Of a stretch of DNA of 64,000 nucleotides, positions 9,532 to 17,563 are shown piece after piece. This DNA is from Leclercia pneumoniae (GTDB taxonomy: Bacteria > Pseudomonadota > Gammaproteobacteria > Enterobacterales > Enterobacteriaceae), in NCBI RefSeq assembly GCF_017348915.1, contig NZ_CP071383.1, forward strand, positions 1,054,001 through 1,118,000, in the 5' to 3' direction. Each line of letters opens with the position of its first letter. Position 1 is the first letter of the stretch. The translations under genes and the position numbers were made by a program. The notes below the pieces were generated by a model, which made no database searches, had not been told where the DNA came from, and saw only the letters and a program-made list of their open reading frames with translations.

Positions 9532-11031
9532 TTATTTTCCGATCAGCGTGCTCATAGTCTGGGCGATAAACTGTGCCCTGGCACCAAAGATCACCTGAAT
9601 CCCCTTATCGCCAACGAAGACCACACCGCGTGCCCCCAGGCCGTTAAGCCCGTCTTTATCTACCTCATCGCCTTTGGCCACTTCCAGACGCAGACGGGTG
9701 ATACAGGAGCCGACGGAGTCAATGTTGTTCGCCCCGCCCAGCAGCGCAATGATTTCGGTGGCAAGCTCAGTATCGGTCTTGTCATCGGTTGTCGCGCTCA
9801 CGTCAGTACGACCCGGTGTTTTCACGTCGAAACGACGGATCACAAAGCGGAAGGTGAAGTAGTAAATCAGCGCCATCGGAATACCGATAATCACCGCGTT
9901 CAGGAAGTTGGTCTGGTAGCCGTTAAACGACGGCAGGATCCCGAACGACAGATAATCGATAAAGCCCGCAGAGAACGACTTGGCGATATGTGCATGCATC
10001 AGGTACATGGTCATATAGGCCAGACCCGCCATGATAGCGTTGAAGACGTACAGAATCGGTGCCACGAAGATAAAGGTAAACTCAACCGGCTCCGTAATCC
10101 CCGTCAGGAAGCAGGTCAGTGCGGCAGAGAAGAGAATACCGGCCGCGATTTTCTTATTCTTGGTGTGCGCTTCGTGATACATCGCCAGACACGCCGCAGG
10201 CAGCGCGAACAGCATCAGCGGGAACTCGCCCTGCATGAACTTACCGGCATTTTGGTAAGTGTCGCTGCTGAAGGATTTAGTCCCTTCTTCCAGCATCTTG
10301 AACCAGATGGTCTGGTCGCCGTGGATCACCTGGCCCGCCTGGGTGGTGTAATCCCCGAACGAGTACCAGAACGACGGGTACCAGATGTGGTGCAGGCCGA
10401 GCGGGATCAGCGCGCGCTCCACCAGACCGAAGATAAAGGTCGAGGCCGCCTGGTTATCGCCGTTTACCACCACCGAAAGCGCGTCGATGCCGGACTGGAT
10501 ATGCTGCCAGATGTACGGCAGTAGCAGGCCGAGCAGGAACGACAGAAATGCCGTCGCAATCGCCACAAATCGCTTACCGGAGAAGAAGCCGAGGAACTCC
10601 GGCAACTGCATGGTATGGAAGCGGTTATAGCACCAGGCGGCGAGAATACCGCAGATCAGGCCGCCAAAGACGCCCATCTGCAGAGTAGGAATGCCGACCA
10701 CCATGGCGTATTTACCGCCCTGAGAGGCCATCTCCGGCGTGATGCTCAGTAGCGTGCCGATGGTAATGTTAGTAACAAATACCGACACTGCCGCAGAGAG
10801 CGCAGCGATGCCCGATTCTGACGCCAGACCCACCGCGGAACCGATAGCGAAGAGCATGGGCAGGTTATCGAAAATAACCCCGCCCGCATTCATCATCAGC
10901 GGCAGATGGAATTTATCCCCGAACGCCAGCAGCAGGCCGGCAGCGGGAAGCAGTGAAATTGGCAGCATTAAGGCGCGGCCAATCATCGATAACTTAGACA
11001 ACGATTTAACAAACCCTGATATCAGACTCAT
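9532..11031 (-). CDS. PTS permease EIICB, maltose/glucose type (MalX-like)
   Basis: This membrane permease of the glucose-superfamily PTS has about ten transmembrane segments in the IIC domain (residues about 15-390). A C-terminal IIB domain carries the phosphorylation cysteine in GSCITRLRLEV near residue 435. It imports and phosphorylates a sugar using a cytosolic EIIA, probably Crr, as none is encoded here. The start at 11031 has GGGGGAG about 9 nt upstream; the upstream open frame covers the operator and is not coding. No malY-like aminotransferase is present. The substrate could be maltose, glucose or another glucoside. Confidence 0.88.
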   Translation of the reverse strand: MSLISGFVKSLSKLSMIGRALMLPISLLPAAGLLLAFGDKFHLPLMMNAGGVIFDNLPMLFAIGSAVGLASESGIAALSAAVSVFVTNITIGTLLSITPEMASQGGKYAMVVGIPTLQMGVFGGLICGILAAWCYNRFHTMQLPEFLGFFSGKRFVAIATAFLSFLLGLLLPYIWQHIQSGIDALSVVVNGDNQAASTFIFGLVERALIPLGLHHIWYPSFWYSFGDYTTQAGQVIHGDQTIWFKMLEEGTKSFSSDTYQNAGKFMQGEFPLMLFALPAACLAMYHEAHTKNKKIAAGILFSAALTCFLTGITEPVEFTFIFVAPILYVFNAIMAGLAYMTMYLMHAHIAKSFSAGFIDYLSFGILPSFNGYQTNFLNAVIIGIPMALIYYFTFRFVIRRFDVKTPGRTDVSATTDDKTDTELATEIIALLGGANNIDSVGSCITRLRLEVAKGDEVDKDGLNGLGARGVVFVGDKGIQVIFGARAQFIAQTMSTLIGK

Positions 11032-11074
11032 GCTGAAATCTCCCCCGAGAAGCGCTTTTTTCGCGCTGTTATAG

Positions 11075-11107
11075 TAAGTATAACGTTTTAGTAGAACGTT
11101 ATACTTA
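11075..11107. promoter_or_regulatory. Twin LacI-type operators in a 13-bp perfect inverted repeat
   Basis: The arms at 11075-11087 (TAAGTATAACGTT) and 11095-11107 (AACGTTATACTTA) are exact reverse complements around a 7-nt spacer. Each half contains a TATAACGTTTTA-like box, close to the AAAACGTTTT core of MalI operators. It lies 44 bp upstream of the PTS start codon and is the likely site of the neighbouring LacI-family repressor. Confidence 0.75.
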
Positions 11108-11237
11108 TCGTGAGGAAAGGTGGAATTACGCGCAACTAAATTTTCACATTTCAACAAACGAAATAGTGATTCTTTGAAGTCGATCGATAATTAACCGTGA
11201 TGGGGATGGGGGATAAAGTGAGAGGAGAGCGGTTTGT

Positions 11238-11375
11238 TCCCCTCACCCTAACCCTCTCCCCATAGGGGAGAGGGGACTGCCCGGTGCGGTTTTCTCCCAC
11301 GCCCCTGATGGGAGAGGGGGCTGCCCGGTGCGGTTTTCTCCCTCGCCCCTTTGGGGAGAGGGCCGGGGTGAGGGG
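11238..11375. repeat. Triple copy of the CCCTCTCCC palindromic repeat
   Basis: Three hairpin units, two of them joined by the identical string CTGCCCGGTGCGGTTTTCTC, fill most of the gap between the PTS gene and ybcJ. They belong to the family described at 7748. Confidence 0.75.
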
Positions 11376-11396
11376 AAATATACACTCAGTATTTAG

Positions 11397-11422
11397 GCCC
11401 GGTAAGCGTCGCGCCACCGGGC
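11397..11422. repeat. REP-like palindrome downstream of ybcJ
   Basis: GCCCGG and CCGGGC arms enclose TAAGCGTCGCGCCA, a typical enterobacterial REP unit, 10 bp past the ybcJ stop on the minus strand. Confidence 0.65.
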
Positions 11423-11432
11423 ATCACACGCC

Positions 11433-11645
11433 TCAGGCGGTAACAGTCACGCTCTGGCCTGCAAAACTCACGGTCTGTCCCGCAACAATCTTGCAGCGTT
11501 TGCGGGTTTCCACCGCACCATCAACCGTAACCAGACCTTCAGCAATGACGATCTTGGCCTGCGCGCCGCTCTCGCTCCAGCCTTCCAGCTTCAGGAGATC
11601 GCACAGCTCTACGTGTGGGTGTTTACCTAATGAAAAAGTGGCCAT
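11433..11645 (-). CDS. ybcJ: S4-like RNA-binding protein YbcJ
   Basis: This 70-residue single S4-like domain protein (LCDLLKLEGWSESGAQAKIVIAEGLV..DG..ETRKRCKI) has the Arg/Lys-rich surface expected for RNA binding. Its start follows the folD stop by one base, so it is coupled to folD, as in E. coli. A role in RNA or ribosome metabolism is inferred from the domain only. Confidence 0.92.
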   Translation of the reverse strand: MATFSLGKHPHVELCDLLKLEGWSESGAQAKIVIAEGLVTVDGAVETRKRCKIVAGQTVSFAGQSVTVTA

Positions 11646-11646
11646 C

Positions 11647-12513
11647 TTACGCTTCCTCTACGTCGTGATACTCTTCGCATGCTTGCAAAGTATTTTGAAT
11701 CAGTGTTGCTACCGTCATCGGGCCTACGCCGCCCGGCACCGGGGTGATGTAAGAGGCGCGCGCGGCGGCATCCTCATAAACCACATCGCCCACGACTTTG
11801 CCGCTCTCGAGACGGTTAATGCCTACGTCCACCACAATCGCACCTTCTTTAATCCACTCACCGGGAATGAAGCCAGGCTTGCCGACGGCGACGATCAGCA
11901 GATCCGCGTTTTCAACGTGTTGACGCAGATTTTTGGTAAAGCGGTGGGTAACGGTCGTGGTACAGCCAGCCAGCAGCAGCTCCATGCTCATCGGGCGGCC
12001 AACGATATTCGAGGCGCCAATCACCACGGCGTTCAGACCGTAGGTATCAATGTTATAGCGCTCAAGCAGGGTAACGATACCGCGTGGCGTGCAAGGACGC
12101 AGACGCGGCGCGCGCTGGCACAGGCGACCAACGTTATACGGATGGAAACCGTCCACGTCTTTATCGGGTGCGATACGCTCCAGAACCTTCACGTTGTCGA
12201 TGCCTGCAGGCAGCGGCAGCTGAACCAGAATGCCGTCGATCTCTTTATCAGCGTTCAGGGTGTCGATCAGCTCCAGCAGCTCTGCTTCGCTGGTGGTTTC
12301 CGGCAGGTCATAAGAGCGGGAGACAAAGCCCACCTCTTCGCACGCCTTGCGTTTGCTGCCGACATAAATCTGGGATGCCGGGTTACTGCCGACCAGCACA
12401 ACAGCCAGTCCGGGGGCGCGTTTTCCGGCCGCTGTACGCGCCTTCACTTTTTCCGCGACCTCAGAGCGCACCTGCTGCGCAATCGTTTTACCGTCAATAA
12501 TCTGTGCTGCCAT
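11647..12513 (-). CDS. folD: Bifunctional methylenetetrahydrofolate dehydrogenase/cyclohydrolase
   Basis: FolD interconverts 5,10-methylene- and 10-formyl-tetrahydrofolate with NADP, supplying one-carbon units for purines and formyl-Met. The 288 residues include the catalytic [11 protein letters not shown] loop (Lys), ILVQLPLP, the nucleotide-binding [12 protein letters not shown] and the C-terminal [12 protein letters not shown]. It is the first gene of folD-ybcJ. The region to its right is where related genomes start a fimbrial operon; here an IS1 follows 173 bp upstream of its start. Confidence 0.98.
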   Translation of the reverse strand: MAAQIIDGKTIAQQVRSEVAEKVKARTAAGKRAPGLAVVLVGSNPASQIYVGSKRKACEEVGFVSRSYDLPETTSEAELLELIDTLNADKEIDGILVQLPLPAGIDNVKVLERIAPDKDVDGFHPYNVGRLCQRAPRLRPCTPRGIVTLLERYNIDTYGLNAVVIGASNIVGRPMSMELLLAGCTTTVTHRFTKNLRQHVENADLLIVAVGKPGFIPGEWIKEGAIVVDVGINRLESGKVVGDVVYEDAAARASYITPVPGGVGPMTVATLIQNTLQACEEYHDVEEA

Positions 12514-12741
12514 CAGAGAGAGGATTCCATCTGTAAGGTTTAAAGGGGGGATTGCCTATATTTTGTCAGAAGCGAGCGCTGCTGTCAGTCACCCATTGCG
12601 AGATTTCCTGATCGCCCTCCGGCTGAACCATCCAGTCCCTGCGTTTTGTACGGTTTTTTTCTTAGGGATGATTAAGACCAGACCTGGGTGATGCTGCCAA
12701 CTTACTGATTTAGTGTATGATGGTGTTTTTGAGGTGCTCCA

Positions 12742-13017
12742 GTGGCTTCTGTTTCTATCAGCTGTCCCTCCTGTTCAGCTACTGACGGGGTGGTGCGTAA
12801 CGGCAAAAGCACCGCCGGACATCAGCGCTATCTCTGCTCTCACTGCCGTAAAACATGGCAACTGCAGTTCACTTACACCGCTTCTCAACCCGGTACGCAC
12901 CAGAAAATCATTGATATGGCCATGAATGGCGTTGGATGCCGGGCAACCGCCCGCATTATGGGCGTTGGCCTCAACACGATTTTACGTCACTTAAAAAACT
13001 CAGGCCGCAGTCGGTAA
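12742..13017 (+). CDS. insA: IS1 protein InsA
   Basis: The 91-residue InsA has a zinc-finger (CPSC...CSHC) and a helix-turn-helix that binds IS1 ends. Alone it represses the IS1 promoter. A -1 frameshift at the TTAAAAAACTC run near 12990 fuses it to InsB' to give the transposase. The sequence appears intact. Confidence 0.95.
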
Positions 13018-13439
13018 CCTCGCGCATACAGCCGGGCAGTGACGTCATCGTCTGCGCGGAAATGGACGAACAGTGGGGCTATGTCGGGGCTAAATCGCTC
13101 CAGCGCTGGCTGTTTTACGCGTATGACAGGCTCCGGAAGACGGTTGTTGCGCACGTATTCGGTGAACGCACTATGGCGACGCTGGGGCGTCTTATGAGCC
13201 TGCTGTCACCCTTTGACGTGGTGATATGGATGACGGATGGCTGGCCGCTGTATGAATCCCGCCTGAAGGGAAAGCTGCACGTAATCAGCAAGCGATATAC
13301 GCAGCGAATTGAGCGGCATAACCTGAATCTGAGGCAGCACCTGGCACGGCTGGGACGGAAGTCGCTGTCGTTCTCAAAATCGGTGGAGCTGCATGACAAA
13401 GTCATCGGGCATTATCTGAACATAAAACACTATCAATAA
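12936..13439 (+). CDS. insB: IS1 transposase frame InsB'
   Basis: The 167-residue frame carries the IS1 DDE-type catalytic domain. [20 protein letters not shown] and the C-terminal [11 protein letters not shown] region are visible. It is expressed as the InsA-InsB' fusion. No stop or indel is seen, so the element could be active. Confidence 0.95.
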
Positions 13440-13454
13440 GTTGGAGTCATTACC

Positions 13455-14124
13455 GGGTCGTCCGTTAAAAAGTCATCACTGCCATACTGGCATAGTGATG
13501 TTCAGGGCACTCTTTATTATGAATAAAATACAAGCTCACCACAGCGTGAGATATTATTCAGGAAATTGATCTTATAGATCTTATTATACCCGCTACGTTT
13601 TATCCGAAAAGCAGGTAAATGATTGTTAATGGCTTGCCTAATATGATGTTCTGGAGAGGAAAAACTATTATTTTAAAATTGGGTTAATAACCTGCCTGGA
13701 TGAAGAATGGCAGCGAAACATCTGAATGTATCAGGAAAAAATAATACATCTCGCCAATTGTTGACAAAATGTTAATAATCGAGCGACGGCTTCTATAGTA
13801 AAAATTCCCAGCATCGTCAGCGAAGAGGGTGCGCAGCCCGCGCTGTACCTTCATGTGAAACATTCAGAGAAATTTTTTCTACCAAAAGCCATATCTGCTG
13901 CGCGCCTGCCCGGCAGCCAGCGTCCCGTCTACAACCAATCCTTGTTTACATTGCTATTACATTAATTACGCAAAACAGTCCGTAATCCTAACCAGAAGAA
14001 TATTCTTTTTTGACCGTGTTTCTGGTGTTTAGCATCGTCAGAGCGGTGCCGTTAGGAATAGTTATATTTGTTGTTGTTTTGTTTTTATTTAACAAAAATT
14101 TAACCAAGTAAACTACGTCATTTC
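13455..14124. other. 670-bp AT-rich gap beside IS1, remnant of fimbrial region
   Basis: I find no credible gene. It is clearly more AT-rich than its surroundings and contains an imperfect hairpin near 13479-13502 (CATCACT...TAGTGATG). Several T-runs near 14060-14100 lie downstream of the regulator gene. It probably holds control regions left from the deleted fimbrial genes. Confidence 0.5.
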
Positions 14125-14865
14125 TTAACATTCTCCAGGAAGAGAGGGGCGGTCGAACGTACTGGACGAGGCTGGAAGCTGGCTCAGTAGATGAAAGAGC
14201 TCCTGACGATGACTCAGCCCCAGCTTATTCAGGATGCGGCTAAGCCGGTAAACGACGCGGCTATAGGGCTGGCTATTCTCCTGTGCTATCTCCTTCAGGG
14301 ATTGTCCACACGACAACGGGAACAGCAGTTTCCACTCGTTGGCTGAAAACCACCCCTCTTTCGGTATATCGTGCGGATTCAACGCCGCTGGCAAGGCGGT
14401 AGCGCAAAGCTGGCGTTCGACGACGTGAAACGGTCCCGCCGTTTTGCAAAACAGGCGGCCCGGGTAGTTATCAGCGCGTACCAGCAAAGTGACCGGGGTA
14501 TAGGGAGGATAGAGCGTTAACCTGCGTAGGGCGTCGAGGAGTTCAAGCCACGGCGCGATGTCGCTTTCAATATCGATCACCAGCCGGGCGGAGGGCCAGA
14601 GCTGACTGGCGCCCAGGGCCTCGTCCAGAGAGTCATAACTGCGGCAATGCTTCACCGGTGAGGGGCTGCGTTGTAGCCCCGCGCAGAGATAGTTATCGCG
14701 GGAGACCAGGATCATCCAGGGAACTTCAGGTTTGCGCGTTTGATTTATAGCCTGGCTGAGATAGACCAGCCGATCAAAGAAAGGCGCGCTAAAACGGGAC
14801 TGTGCGAAGCCTAACGAATCACTTCCCGTGCGACGTCGCCGGTAACGGCGTACGGTCATGCGCAT
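14125..14865 (-). CDS. LuxR-type regulator of fimbriae, FimY/FimW-like
   Basis: The product is 246 residues from the ATG at 14865, which has GAGGGA upstream; longer starts would run into the EAL gene. The C-terminal part (WKLLFPLSCGQSLKEIAQENSQPYSRVVYRLSRILNKLGLSHRQELFHLL) is a LuxR-type helix-turn-helix. The N-terminal half resembles an unphosphorylatable receiver, as in FimW and FimY of Salmonella. Its location by argU and an EAL gene matches the fim cluster of Salmonella, where such proteins control type 1 fimbriae. The fimbrial structural genes are missing, so it may be an orphan. I cannot tell FimY from FimW. Confidence 0.7.
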   Translation of the reverse strand: MRMTVRRYRRRRTGSDSLGFAQSRFSAPFFDRLVYLSQAINQTRKPEVPWMILVSRDNYLCAGLQRSPSPVKHCRSYDSLDEALGASQLWPSARLVIDIESDIAPWLELLDALRRLTLYPPYTPVTLLVRADNYPGRLFCKTAGPFHVVERQLCATALPAALNPHDIPKEGWFSANEWKLLFPLSCGQSLKEIAQENSQPYSRVVYRLSRILNKLGLSHRQELFHLLSQLPASSSTFDRPSLPGEC

Positions 14866-14891
14866 AGTTGTTCCCTCAGGCAAGCCTCCTT

Positions 14892-15599
14892 TTAGCCATG
14901 CCGTCTGCCGACGGAGGGCCATAAATATCCCTGGCCGAATCCGGCCCCCGCCTGACGCGCAAGCGCTAAATCCTCTTGTGATTCGATCCCTTCAACAAGG
15001 ACGTTTCGCGCAAGCGTTGCGCAGAGGTTTACCAGGGATGAAAATGCGGGAGTCGTCTTCAGACGCCAGAACGCCATCTTATCGATCTTGATCCCGCTCA
15101 AAGGTAAATGCGCGTCGATGAAACCGTGGATTTGCGCTTCATCAACGTCATCGAGCCATATACGGCAGCCACGCCCGGACAAAAGATGCAGATGTTCTAT
15201 CGCCCGGATGCGTGAGGTGCAGGGCAGGGAGAGAAGCTGAGCGGGTTCAACGATCTCAATATTCGCACCCGGACCGGGTAGCGGCAGCAACTGGTGAAAT
15301 AAATCCACCTCTGTCAGCAGGGTTATCGGCAAGTTGATGAAAAGGTTGTGCCAGGGAAAGTGATTTTTGAGCGTCTCGCACTGTACTTGTAGCAAGGCGA
15401 GTGCGTGTTCCGCAGAGAGTTGTTGAAACCACGGCTCGCTTTGCAGGGTCGGCGACAAAAGGCTCAGCACTTCCACGCCGACAGTATGAAATGTGGCGAG
15501 GTTGACGATGGGTTCCAGCTTCATGCCGACGATGCCGCAGGGGAGAGACTGCAACGGACTCTTTAGCGGAGGGGAGGCCAAAAACGAGGTTAAGCTCAC
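14892..15599 (-). CDS. EAL-domain protein of the fim/argU locus (STM0551-like)
   Basis: This 235-residue stand-alone EAL domain starts with GTG (AAGGA upstream). Recognisable elements are EVL in place of EAL near residue 43, NLFINLP, EIVE, WLDDVD in place of DDFG, IKIDK, VEGIES and GQGYLW. Most metal- and substrate-binding residues (Glu, Asn, DD, Lys, Glu, Gln) remain, so cyclic-di-GMP hydrolysis is possible, although two motifs are altered. An EAL protein at the same place in Salmonella (STM0551) affects fimbrial expression. Overlap with the downstream regulator's open frame suggests cotranscription. Confidence 0.78.
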   Translation of the reverse strand: MSLTSFLASPPLKSPLQSLPCGIVGMKLEPIVNLATFHTVGVEVLSLLSPTLQSEPWFQQLSAEHALALLQVQCETLKNHFPWHNLFINLPITLLTEVDLFHQLLPLPGPGANIEIVEPAQLLSLPCTSRIRAIEHLHLLSGRGCRIWLDDVDEAQIHGFIDAHLPLSGIKIDKMAFWRLKTTPAFSSLVNLCATLARNVLVEGIESQEDLALARQAGAGFGQGYLWPSVGRRHG

Positions 15600-15808
15600 T
15601 TCACTGTCCTTTATACCGGCTTCCAGGGCGCCGGGTTACCGCAGAACAGTGTGTCGGGTGGCGGAGGGGGATAAAACTGGGCGTTACTTAATGTCGACTA
15701 AGCTATTTCGTAGTTGGCTGATCCGCCAGTAAATGTTGAAATTTTAAACGTATTGTTAAGGGGGAAAGAGACATCTGCTGAGATGCGCGGCAAACGCGCC
15801 GAAAGGCA

Positions 15809-15836
15809 TTGACTCACCTGCTATTGACCGTATAAT
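15809..15836 (+). promoter_or_regulatory. Sigma-70 promoter of the tRNA-Arg gene
   Basis: TTGACT at 15809 and TATAAT at 15831 are 16 bp apart, about 40 bp before the mature tRNA 5' end. Confidence 0.75.
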
Positions 15837-15874
15837 TCCACGCGTTTCACCACTGCGTAGTACCCGCATTCAGT

Positions 15875-15951
15875 GCGCCCTTAGCTCAGTTGGATAGAGC
15901 AACGGCCTTCTAAGCCGTAGGTCGTAGGTTCGAATCCTACAGGGCGTGCCA
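15875..15951 (+). tRNA. argU: tRNA-Arg (anticodon UCU), argU
   Basis: The 77-nt cloverleaf has the encoded CCA end. Acceptor arm GCGCCCT/AGGGCGT (terminal G-U), D-loop AGCTCAGTTGG, anticodon loop CTTCTAA and T-arm GGTTCGAATCC are present. It decodes the rare AGA/AGG codons. This gene (argU/fimU) is a common phage integration site; no integrase is seen nearby. Confidence 0.97.
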
Positions 15952-16175
15952 TTTCACATCAGAGACTCACCGCACTCCTCCCGCTTCACAAATGTCATCC
16001 TGAGACAGAGTTGGGACATCAGCCGTCAAAATCAAAAAGCAACGTCTGAAATAAACGCCTTCATACGGTTAATATGCGTTTAATCAATCTGAAACATAAG
16101 GTTAGGGTAAAACAGCACCGCCAGAACTGGTAGGAATAATCCTAATGAGTTGCGGTTGAAAGTTCATTCTGAATA

Positions 16176-16661
16176 ATGGACGCAAACTTGTTATGGAAAA
16201 CGCTTATGAGAATCTGGCTTGGTATCCTTTCATTTCTGGCTGTAATCAGTTCAAGTGCTTCGGCTGCGTCTCTCCAGCGGGAATACAACACATGGTATTC
16301 GGATGGGGTGGTGCTTTACGGCATGACGCAAACCTCGAATGAGCTTCCGGTTATGGTGAGCATCTCACAGCAGGGCCATCCGGGCGCCAACATGGTTGTT
16401 TCCTATATCGCTGAAGGTGGGTGTGATACGCCTGAAAAGCCTTTCGAGGTGAGTGGACAAGAAGTTCCCGCAACTTACAAATGTGTGAATATCGGACACA
16501 ATCAAAAAATTGAGCACTTTGCAGTGACTGATGCGGAGCGGGTAAATGGGATGGTTCAAAACCTGAAATCAGACTTTACGCTCGTCTTACAGAATGACAT
16601 TAAAGTGTGGGCAGCGAATATTAAGACGCCGAAGTTTGGCGTTGCCCCCAACTTCTTATAG
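16176..16661 (+). CDS. Exported protein of unknown function
   Basis: The product is 161 residues, or 151 if translation starts at the second ATG (16206), which gives a cleaner signal peptide (MRIWLGILSFLAVISSSASA). The mature protein has two cysteines (CDTPEKPF, YKCVN) that could form a disulfide, and mixed beta-type sequence. It lies alone between tRNA-Arg and a DUF1471 gene, in a region that varies between strains. I recognise no family. Confidence 0.6.
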   Translation: MDANLLWKTLMRIWLGILSFLAVISSSASAASLQREYNTWYSDGVVLYGMTQTSNELPVMVSISQQGHPGANMVVSYIAEGGCDTPEKPFEVSGQEVPATYKCVNIGHNQKIEHFAVTDAERVNGMVQNLKSDFTLVLQNDIKVWAANIKTPKFGVAPNFL

Positions 16662-16970
16662 CTCTGCAGAGTCGCCGCCTGGTATGTTTTCGTTACTTTC
16701 GCTTCTTTAACTCGCGTCGTTAAAGCGATGAACAGGCGCCCCTTTTACAAAATGCCCGTTGCACGGTACGGGCTGATTGAGACCATTAACCTCTGCTCGA
16801 CCGAACGCAACTGCCGCTTACCATTAAAGAACCAGAGCCTGCATCCCGCACTGTCATAAATAATGCGTTCCAGCTCATGGAATTTGTACGCTTTCTCACC
16901 CATGCTGTTTAAACTTTGCGCACTGTCGCAAGGTCAGGTAGATCCTGTATTAATCAAAAGGAATCAGGTT
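16662..16970. other. Gap with a small minus-strand ORF remnant
   Basis: Apart from a doubtful 52-codon frame at 16745-16903 on the minus strand ([17 protein letters not shown]...), I see only the leader of the DUF1471 gene. That frame has no ribosome binding site and no known family; it may be debris of an integrated element next to argU. Confidence 0.35.
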
Positions 16971-17246
16971 ATGAGAAAGACGACTGCTATTTTGTTAGGA
17001 ACCGCTTTTTTCTTTACCACCAACGCCTTTGCTGCAGAACTTATGACGAAAGAGGATTTCTCTAAGGTCGAGTCTCAATACGAGAAAATCGGTACGGTTA
17101 ATACCTCGGGTGAAACGGCGGTTTCGGATGCAAAAGAAGAGCTGATCAAAAAAGCCGATGAGAAAGGTGCTGATGTGCTGGTGCTGACCTCCGGCAATAC
17201 CGATAAAAAAATCCACGGCACCGCCGACATCTACAAGAAAAAATAA
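16971..17246 (+). CDS. DUF1471 (YdgH/BhsA/McbA-like) periplasmic protein
   Basis: The product is 91 residues from the ATG at 16971 (AAAGGAATCAG upstream). A signal peptide ends at AFA-AE. The mature domain ([19 protein letters not shown]...[27 protein letters not shown]) is a typical DUF1471 fold ending in the conserved tyrosine-lysine tail. Members respond to acid, oxidative or envelope stress; no direct evidence of a trigger is seen. A G/C-rich hairpin follows. Confidence 0.82.
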   Translation: MRKTTAILLGTAFFFTTNAFAAELMTKEDFSKVESQYEKIGTVNTSGETAVSDAKEELIKKADEKGADVLVLTSGNTDKKIHGTADIYKKK

Positions 17247-17252
17247 CCCTTC

Positions 17253-17278
17253 CACCGCCCCGGGCGACCGGGGTGGTG
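17253..17278 (+). terminator. GC-rich hairpin after the DUF1471 gene
   Basis: An 11-bp stem (CACCGCCCCGG with CCGGGGTGGTG, one G-U pair) and a GCGA tetraloop sit 6 nt past the stop codon. There is no long T-run, so termination may be partial. Confidence 0.6.
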
Positions 17279-17563
17279 TTCAATCACTTCCCCTCTTTAT
17301 GTCCCCCTTCGGCTTTTATGTCGGGAGATGTCCATATTTACACTTGATTACGAAAGGATAATAAGTATAGTTCTCATTCTCTTTAGTGTTTGCGGGTGGC
17401 AGGGATCTTTCCGCAGCAGGAGTGAGCGCAGATCTCACAAGGAACACTGAGTGTTACGGTGGAGTCTGCAGGGGCGTAAGCCCAACATCACAACCATAAA
17501 CGCATTTTCATGCGACGCAGACATCCGCCTCAAATTCGATTTGTACGGTAAAGGATGTTCCTG
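17279..17563. other. Leader region of the iron-transport run
   Basis: No gene is visible. The region holds the Fur-like site at 17357-17378 and about 185 bp of apparent leader before the lipoprotein gene. Confidence 0.45.
17357..17378 (+). promoter_or_regulatory. Candidate Fur box
   Basis: GATAATAAGTATAGTTCTCATT resembles overlapping Fur heptamers (TGATAATnATTATCA) and on the other strand reads AATGAGAAC...TTATTATC. It precedes a TonB-receptor run, which makes iron control plausible. The match is imperfect. Confidence 0.5.

Larger units (their letters stand above)
12687..13454 (+). mobile_element. Complete IS1 element, no target duplication
   Basis: The length is exactly 768 bp. The left end begins GGTGATGCTGCCAACTTACT and the right end is the complement of GGTAATGACTCCAACTTATT, the known IS1 terminal repeats. 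Both insA and insB' are open. The 9 bp on the left (CCAGACCTG) and on the right (GGGTCGTCC) differ, so the usual 8-9 bp direct repeat is absent. That points to a deletion or rearrangement starting at one IS1 end. Confidence 0.97.

Noticed and set aside
11284..12543. 419-codon open frame antisense to ybcJ-folD
   Set aside because: It crosses the palindromic repeat and both genes, has no ribosome binding site and gives low-complexity Arg/His/Gln sequence.
15875..17246. Prophage or island integrated at argU
   Set aside because: No integrase and no convincing repeat of the tRNA 3' end was seen; the genes that follow are small exported proteins typical of the chromosome.
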